From NCBI GenBank assembly GCA_023423065.1, contig JAFAGC010000054.1:12975-76974 (forward strand): a stretch of DNA of 64,000 bases, given 5' to 3'. Source of the DNA: Pseudomonadota bacterium (GTDB lineage Bacteria; Pseudomonadota; Gammaproteobacteria; Steroidobacterales; Steroidobacteraceae). The notes beneath the pieces were generated by a model, which worked only from the letters and a program-made list of their open reading frames with translations, was not told where the DNA came from and searched no databases. Shown one piece after another: positions 59,694 through 64,000 of this stretch. Position 1 is the first letter of the stretch. Each line of letters starts with the position of its first letter. The translations under genes and the position numbers were made by a program.

Positions 59694-61784
59694 GTGAGCG
59701 CTTTAAAGAAATCATTTCAATTCGGTCAGCACACTGTCTCCATCGAAACCGGCGAGGTCGCGCGTCAGGCGTCGGCATCCGTCGTCGTCTCGATGGGTGA
59801 CACGGTCGTTCTCGTCACCGCCGTCGCCGCCAAGAAGGCAGTGCCCGGCAAGGACTTCTTCCCCCTGACGGTCAACTACATCGAGAAGACCTACGCAGCG
59901 GGTCGCATCCCCGGCGGCTTCTTCAAGCGCGAAGGCCGGCCCACCGAAAAGGAAACGCTGAACTCGCGCCTCATCGATCGCCCGATCCGTCCGCTGTTCC
60001 CCGACGGCTTCTTCAACGAAGTGCAGGTCGTGGCGCAGGTGGTCTCGATGGATCCGGACATCGACGCGGATATCCCCGCGTTGATTGGCGCCTCCGCCGC
60101 GTTGTCGCTCTCGGGTGTCCCGTTCGCGGGCCCGATCGGCGCCGCGCGAGTCGGTTACAAGAACGGCCAGTACCTGCTGAACCCGACGCAGAAAGAGCTC
60201 AAGGAATCGCAGCTGCACCTCGTCGTCGCCGGTACGCAGAAGTCGGTGCTGATGGTGGAATCGGAAGCTTCGGGCCTCTCCGAGGAAGTGATGCTCGGCG
60301 CCGTCGTGTTTGGCCACGAGCAGATGCAGATCGCGATCAAGACCATCAACGAGATGGTGGCCGCGGTCGGCAAGCCGAAGTGGGACTGGAAGCCGAACGC
60401 CGCGAGCGCCGAGCTCGACGCCGCTGTCGCCGCGCAGGCGCAGAAGGCCCTGTCGGATGCATATCTGATTACCGTGAAGCAGGACCGGTACGCGAAGATC
60501 GGCGAGATCAAGGCCGCCGTCACGGAAGCGCTCGCCGGTGGCGAGACTCCCAAGTTCACCGCGGATGACGTGGACAACGCGCTGTTCAAGCTCGAGAGCA
60601 ACATCGTTCGTCAGCGCATTCTCAACGGCGAGCCGCGCATCGACGGCCGCGACGCGACAACCGTCCGTCCGATCACCGTGAAGGTCGGCGTGCTGCCGCG
60701 TACGCACGGCTCGGCGCTGTTCACGCGTGGTGAAACCCAGGCTCTCGTCGTCACGACGCTCGGCACGGGCCGCGACGCGCAGATCATCGACGCGCTCGAA
60801 GGCGAACGCCGCGAGCCGTTCATGTTCCACTACAACTTCCCTCCGTTCTCGGTCGGTGAGACCGGAATGATGGGATCGCCGAAGCGCCGCGAAATCGGCC
60901 ATGGCAACCTGGCCCGCCGCGGCATCGCCGCGATGATGCCGGACATGGAGAAATTCCCGTACGTCATCCGCATCGTCTCGGAAATTCTCGAGTCGAACGG
61001 TTCGTCGTCGATGGCCTCGGTCTGCGGCGCTTCGCTGTCGCTGATGGACGCGGGCGTGCCGATCAAGGCGCCGGTCGCGGGCGTCGCCATGGGCCTCGTG
61101 CTCGAAGGCGAGCGCTTCAAGGTCATCACCGACATCCTGGGTGACGAAGATCACCTGGGCGACATGGACTTCAAGGTGGCGGGTTCCAAGGACGGCGTCA
61201 CCGCGCTGCAGATGGACATCAAGGTCGAAGGCATCTCGCCCGAGATCATGAAGGTCGCGCTCGCGCAGGCGAAGACCGGCCGGCTGCACATCCTCGGCGA
61301 GATGAACAAGGTCATTGCCTCCACGCGCGACAAGATGTCGGAGTGGGCGCCCTCGATCATCACGATCAAGATCGACCCTGAGAAGATCCGCGACGTCATC
61401 GGCAAGGGTGGCGCGGTCATCCGCCAGATCACCGAGGAGACCGGCACGACGATCGACATCGAGAACGACGGCACGGTCAAGATCGCCAGCGTCTCGGGCG
61501 CCGCGGGCCGCGAAGCCCTGTCGCGCATCGAGTTGATCACGGCCGATGTCGAAGTCGGCCGCGTGTACGAAGGCAAGGTCGTCCGTCTCATGGACTTCGG
61601 CGCGTTCGTCACGATCCTGCCGGGCCGCGACGGTCTCGTGCACATCTCGCAGATCAGCGAGGAGCGCGTCGAGAAGGTGTCGGACAAGCTCAAGGAAGGC
61701 GACAACGTCCGCGTGAAGGTGCTCGAGGTCGACCGCCAGGGTCGCGTGCGCCTGTCGATGCGCGACGTCCCCGCGTCCAACTAG
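59694..61784 (+). CDS. pnp: Polyribonucleotide nucleotidyltransferase (PNPase)
   Basis: PNPase is the phosphorolytic 3'-5' exonuclease of the RNA degradosome. The 696-residue protein has two RNase PH-like domains (first from residue 1; second from about 310 with RTHGSALFTRGETQALVVTTLGT and the FMFHYNFPPFSVGE active-site region). These are joined by an all-helical linker. The KH domain has VIGKGGAVIRQITEETGTTID, and the S1 domain has GRVYEGKVVRLMDFGAFVTILPGRDGLVH. The start is GTG 59694, preceded by AAGGAA. Its terminator lies within a long inverted repeat. Confidence 0.98.
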   Translation: MSALKKSFQFGQHTVSIETGEVARQASASVVVSMGDTVVLVTAVAAKKAVPGKDFFPLTVNYIEKTYAAGRIPGGFFKREGRPTEKETLNSRLIDRPIRPLFPDGFFNEVQVVAQVVSMDPDIDADIPALIGASAALSLSGVPFAGPIGAARVGYKNGQYLLNPTQKELKESQLHLVVAGTQKSVLMVESEASGLSEEVMLGAVVFGHEQMQIAIKTINEMVAAVGKPKWDWKPNAASAELDAAVAAQAQKALSDAYLITVKQDRYAKIGEIKAAVTEALAGGETPKFTADDVDNALFKLESNIVRQRILNGEPRIDGRDATTVRPITVKVGVLPRTHGSALFTRGETQALVVTTLGTGRDAQIIDALEGERREPFMFHYNFPPFSVGETGMMGSPKRREIGHGNLARRGIAAMMPDMEKFPYVIRIVSEILESNGSSSMASVCGASLSLMDAGVPIKAPVAGVAMGLVLEGERFKVITDILGDEDHLGDMDFKVAGSKDGVTALQMDIKVEGISPEIMKVALAQAKTGRLHILGEMNKVIASTRDKMSEWAPSIITIKIDPEKIRDVIGKGGAVIRQITEETGTTIDIENDGTVKIASVSGAAGREALSRIELITADVEVGRVYEGKVVRLMDFGAFVTILPGRDGLVHISQISEERVEKVSDKLKEGDNVRVKVLEVDRQGRVRLSMRDVPASN

Positions 61785-61806
61785 AGCAAAAGGGACTGAT
61801 TTAAGA

Positions 61807-61955
61807 AAATCGGGGACAGAAAATCGGGGACAGATCTGTTTATCGACGATAACTGGTCTGTCCCTTTCGATCGCAAGAACGCCCGGGTCATTCCGGGCGT
61901 CTTCTTTTTCGCGCGCCGTTATCGTCGATAAATAGATCTGTCCCCGATCTGCGCC
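61807..61955. repeat. Inverted-repeat element surrounding the pnp terminator
   Basis: A 31-base arm at 61823-61853 is the reverse complement of 61918-61948 with a single mismatch. Additional partial copies of the arm motif (CGGGGACAG at 61811-61819, TCTGTCCC at 61857-61864) and a direct repeat CCCGATCTGCG (61944-61954 and again about 12 bases on) surround it. The GGGGACAGATCTG-type arm looks like a mobile REP-like or transposon-derived sequence; no transposase is present. Confidence 0.7.
61879..61909 (+). terminator. pnp intrinsic terminator
   Basis: ACGCCCGG (61879-61886) pairs perfectly with CCGGGCGT (61893-61900) around a 6-base loop, and CTTCTTTTT follows. It lies in the centre of the long inverted repeat. 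Confidence 0.8.
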
Positions 61956-61965
61956 CGATCTGCGA

Positions 61966-62511
61966 TTACCTGCGGCGGGCCAGGCGGGCGATGATTTCCT
62001 GCTTCGCTGGCTGCGACTGCAGCCAATCGGCGAATTCGGCCACGCGATCGTAGTCCGTGCCTAACAAGTCGCGCAGGCGCTGCTCTTCCATGGCCGAGCT
62101 CACGCCGGCGCGCACCGAGTATTGCCAGGCCTGCGTGAACACCTTCGCAAATTCGCCGGTGACGACCAGGCCTTCGACGAGTTGCCACTCGCCGTCGTCC
62201 AGCCAGATCTCCTCACAATGCGGGCAGAAGTCGAGGCGATTGGTCTTCGCCGCGGTCACGCGATACTTGCTCATGAGCGATCGGCACTTGGGGCACTTCT
62301 TCGCGCCGACCGAATCCGGAGGATCTAGGTCGGCAATCGACGCTGGCGCGTTCCTGATGGCCTCGCGCCCGGCGGCGCTTTCGCGCCACGCGCGATAGGC
62401 CACCAGGCTCACGAGCGTGCCTAGACACTTGCCGCAGCTGTAGCCGGCGAGATTCTCCGAGAGCATCGCGTGCACGAGCGGAGAGTTCTCACATTGAGGG
62501 CAATGTGCCAT
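61966..62511 (-). CDS. zf-TFIIB-type zinc-ribbon protein
   Basis: This 181-residue protein has two zinc ribbons: CPQC...CGKC at residues 4-30 and CPKC...CPHC at about 73-100, the second in the zf-TFIIB pattern LDFCPHCEEIWLDDGEW. A helical C-terminal region follows (VFTQAWQYSVRAGVSSAMEEQRLRDLLGTDYDRV). No transmembrane segment is seen. It is the last gene of the gluQRS-phaR group on the minus strand, 62 bases after phaR. Such proteins are widespread but unassigned; RNA, DNA or protein binding is possible. Confidence 0.82.
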   Translation of the reverse strand: MAHCPQCENSPLVHAMLSENLAGYSCGKCLGTLVSLVAYRAWRESAAGREAIRNAPASIADLDPPDSVGAKKCPKCRSLMSKYRVTAAKTNRLDFCPHCEEIWLDDGEWQLVEGLVVTGEFAKVFTQAWQYSVRAGVSSAMEEQRLRDLLGTDYDRVAEFADWLQSQPAKQEIIARLARRR

Positions 62512-62573
62512 GCGTGGTGAGAGTCAGTAGACAGATCCCGCGCCGGTGGGCGCGGAATCCGGGTGATCGTCCG

Positions 62574-63080
62574 CTACTGGTGGCTCGGCGTATCGGTCGG
62601 CTTCTCGCCACCGTCTTCGCGCCCGCGGCCCGCCGCGTTCATCAGCGTCCGGAAAATCTCGTCCTGCACCGAGCGCCAGCGCTGGTAATTGCGCTGCGCG
62701 ACGCCCGCGACGGTATCCACGGGGTCCATGCCGACCACGGCCTTCACCTTTTCGCGCAGCTCGCGTTGCTGCGAGTTGAAGAGCTTCATGCTCTGCTCGA
62801 GGTAGCTCGAGAGCACGCCTTGCAACGTGCCGCCGTACGAGCGGATGACCTGCGCGAGGAAATCGCGGCTCATCACCGGATCGACGCCGTGCTCCTGCTC
62901 GGCGATCACCTGCAGCAGGATGCTGCGAGTGATGTCTTCCTGCGACTTCTTGTCGATGACCACGAACTCGATGCGTTCCAGCACCAGCGACCGGATGTCG
63001 CTCAAGGTGATGTACTTGCTCTGTACCGTGTCGTACAGACGGCGGTTCGGGTACTTCTTGATGATGCGCGGTTCGCTCAT
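62574..63080 (-). CDS. phaR: Polyhydroxyalkanoate synthesis repressor PhaR
   Basis: This 168-residue regulator binds PHA granules and represses phasin and PHA genes in relatives. The DNA-binding PHB_acc_N part is RIIKKYPNRRLYDTVQSKYITLSDIRSLVLE. The accumulation-regulatory domain follows: ITRSILLQVIAEQEHGVDPVMSRDFLAQVIRSYGG and LSSYLEQSMKLFNSQQREL. The C-terminus is a charged disordered tail. It implies the organism stores polyhydroxyalkanoate, though no pha synthesis genes are in the window. Confidence 0.94.
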   Translation of the reverse strand: MSEPRIIKKYPNRRLYDTVQSKYITLSDIRSLVLERIEFVVIDKKSQEDITRSILLQVIAEQEHGVDPVMSRDFLAQVIRSYGGTLQGVLSSYLEQSMKLFNSQQRELREKVKAVVGMDPVDTVAGVAQRNYQRWRSVQDEIFRTLMNAAGRGREDGGEKPTDTPSHQ

Positions 63081-63152
63081 GCGTCACCCTCCCTGTGGGA
63101 GCCTACCTTAGTACACTGCACCGCAACCCACAATTTTCCCCGCGCATTCTGC

Positions 63153-64000
63153 TCAGTTGTCGCCCGGCGCTGACAATCTGGACTGAGTACTACCGGCCAG
63201 CCGATCGGGCCGCCAGTTCGCAACTGCCCATTTCCAAACGTCTTTAATCGAGGAATCGGCCAGATCGGGGGGTGGAGCTTGCGACAAATGCGTAAGGGTC
63301 GCAGTCAGCCCTTGGGGAGCCGAGGATGGGTCGAGCGGGACCGAATGCTTCGACTTGGATAGTTTGGACCCGTCGTTTTCCACCACCAACGGCAGGTGTC
63401 CGTAGATAGGCCGTGACGCCCCGAGCGCGTTCTGCAGGTCTATCTGCCACGGCGTGCTGGAAAGCAGGTCCGCCCCTCGAACTACTCGCGTGACTCCCTG
63501 CCAGGCATCGTCGACGACCACCGCGAGCTGGTAGCTCGCGATACCGTCGCGGCGCCGCACGACGAAGTCGCCGCACTCGCGCAGCTCGAAGCACTGCACT
63601 CCGAGGAACAGGTCGTCGAAATCGATGCGTCCGTCGCTCACGCGGAATCGCACGGCCGTCGGGCCTTCGCGCGTCGGGCCGAGCCGGCACGTGCCTGGAT
63701 ACCCGTGGGCTTCTTCCGCTCCGTTGGTGGACAGGTCCTTGCGTGAACAACTGCAGCGGAACGTTCGGCCGGCGGCGGCGAGAAGCTCGAGCGCTTCGTC
63801 GTACGCCTCGCGCCGCGTACTTTGATAGACGACGGGACCGTCCCATTCGAAGCCGAACGCTTCGAGCGTGCGCAGCATCTGGTCCGCGCACCCGGGCACG
63901 ACACGTGGAGTATCGAGATCCTCCATGCGGACCAGCCAGCGCGCGCCGGTCGCCCGCGGGGGGGGGTAGCTGCCGACGGCGGCGAGCAGGGAGCCGGCGT
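63153..64000 (-). CDS. gluQRS: Glutamyl-Q tRNA(Asp) synthetase, 5' end outside window
   Basis: GluQRS attaches glutamate to the queuosine at the wobble base of tRNA-Asp and is a paralogue of the GluRS catalytic core lacking the anticodon domain. Visible segments are AGSLLAAVGSY and RWLVRMEDLDTPR, the zinc site CSCSRKDL...YPGTC, GIASYQLAVVVDDAWQGVTRVVRGADL, and the KMSKS-like KLSKSKHSV. The frame is open to the right edge; the HIGH-like motif lies just outside. A run of nine C in the coding strand encodes Pro-Pro-Pro near the N-terminus where relatives have a variable tripeptide. Confidence 0.95.
   Translation of the reverse strand, partial: AGSLLAAVGSYPPPRATGARWLVRMEDLDTPRVVPGCADQMLRTLEAFGFEWDGPVVYQSTRREAYDEALELLAAAGRTFRCSCSRKDLSTNGAEEAHGYPGTCRLGPTREGPTAVRFRVSDGRIDFDDLFLGVQCFELRECGDFVVRRRDGIASYQLAVVVDDAWQGVTRVVRGADLLSSTPWQIDLQNALGASRPIYGHLPLVVENDGSKLSKSKHSVPLDPSSAPQGLTATLTHLSQAPPPDLADSSIKDVWKWAVANWRPDRLAGSTQSRLSAPGDN

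Overview
This window is chromosomal DNA from a GC-rich Gammaproteobacterium. The order dapB-carA-carB-greA ... yhbY/ftsH-folP-glmM-tpiA-secG-tRNA-Leu(GAG) ... tRNA-fMet ... rimP-nusA-infB-rbfA-truB-rpsO-pnp is the conserved housekeeping block known from Pseudomonas and, in split form, from E. coli. Several features suggest the Xanthomonadales/Nevskiales/Steroidobacter side of the class: a 14-gene nuoA-N operon placed between the two tRNAs, separate nuoC and nuoD, and a NuoG with no N7 cluster ligands. The genus cannot be fixed from sequence alone.

Layout. 1-3.8 kb: the end of a hypothetical gene, then a MipA/OmpV porin-like protein, a DUF3019 protein and an RstA/RstB-like two-component system in one overlapping operon. 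3.5-7.1 kb (minus strand): Gfo/Idh/MocA oxidoreductase, glycerol kinase and a PAP2 phosphatase. 7.1-13.1 kb: dapB, then carAB with its own promoter and a structured leader, then greA. 13.1-18 kb: accessory genes (DUF1080, TPR protein, CHASE4-PAS-GGDEF-EAL enzyme). 18-24 kb: yhbY, ftsH, folP, glmM, tpiA, secG, tRNA-Leu. 24.1-38.7 kb: the complete respiratory complex I operon. 38.8 kb: initiator tRNA.

38.9-53.1 kb is an accessory cassette inserted where tRNA-fMet and rimP are normally neighbours. It holds (a) two lipoproteins, a DUF4282 membrane protein, a secreted two-domain protein and a membrane protein that joins a ToxR/CadC-type DNA-binding domain to a Hanks-type kinase. This is the best candidate here for an undescribed signalling system. 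It also holds (b) a displaced rlmE, an FAD-dependent dehydrogenase and a SPOUT RNA methyltransferase; (c) an ECF sigma factor lacking the usual acidic residues, coupled to a Ser/Thr kinase with TPRs; and (d) a PadR-PspC-esterase operon with a palindromic operator.

53.1-61.8 kb: the transcription, translation and RNA-decay operon rimP-nusA-infB-rbfA-truB-rpsO-pnp, preceded by a leader with two tandem intrinsic terminators. A long inverted repeat surrounds the pnp terminator. 61.9-64 kb (minus strand): a zinc-ribbon protein, phaR, and gluQRS, which runs off the right edge. There are no rRNA genes, CRISPR arrays or recognisable transposases.

Together the genes supply carbamoyl phosphate, lysine/diaminopimelate, folate and UDP-GlcNAc precursors, membrane-protein quality control, NADH-driven proton pumping, and the core machinery of translation initiation and transcript turnover. 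Three kinds of signalling are interleaved: two-component, c-di-GMP, and Ser/Thr kinases.
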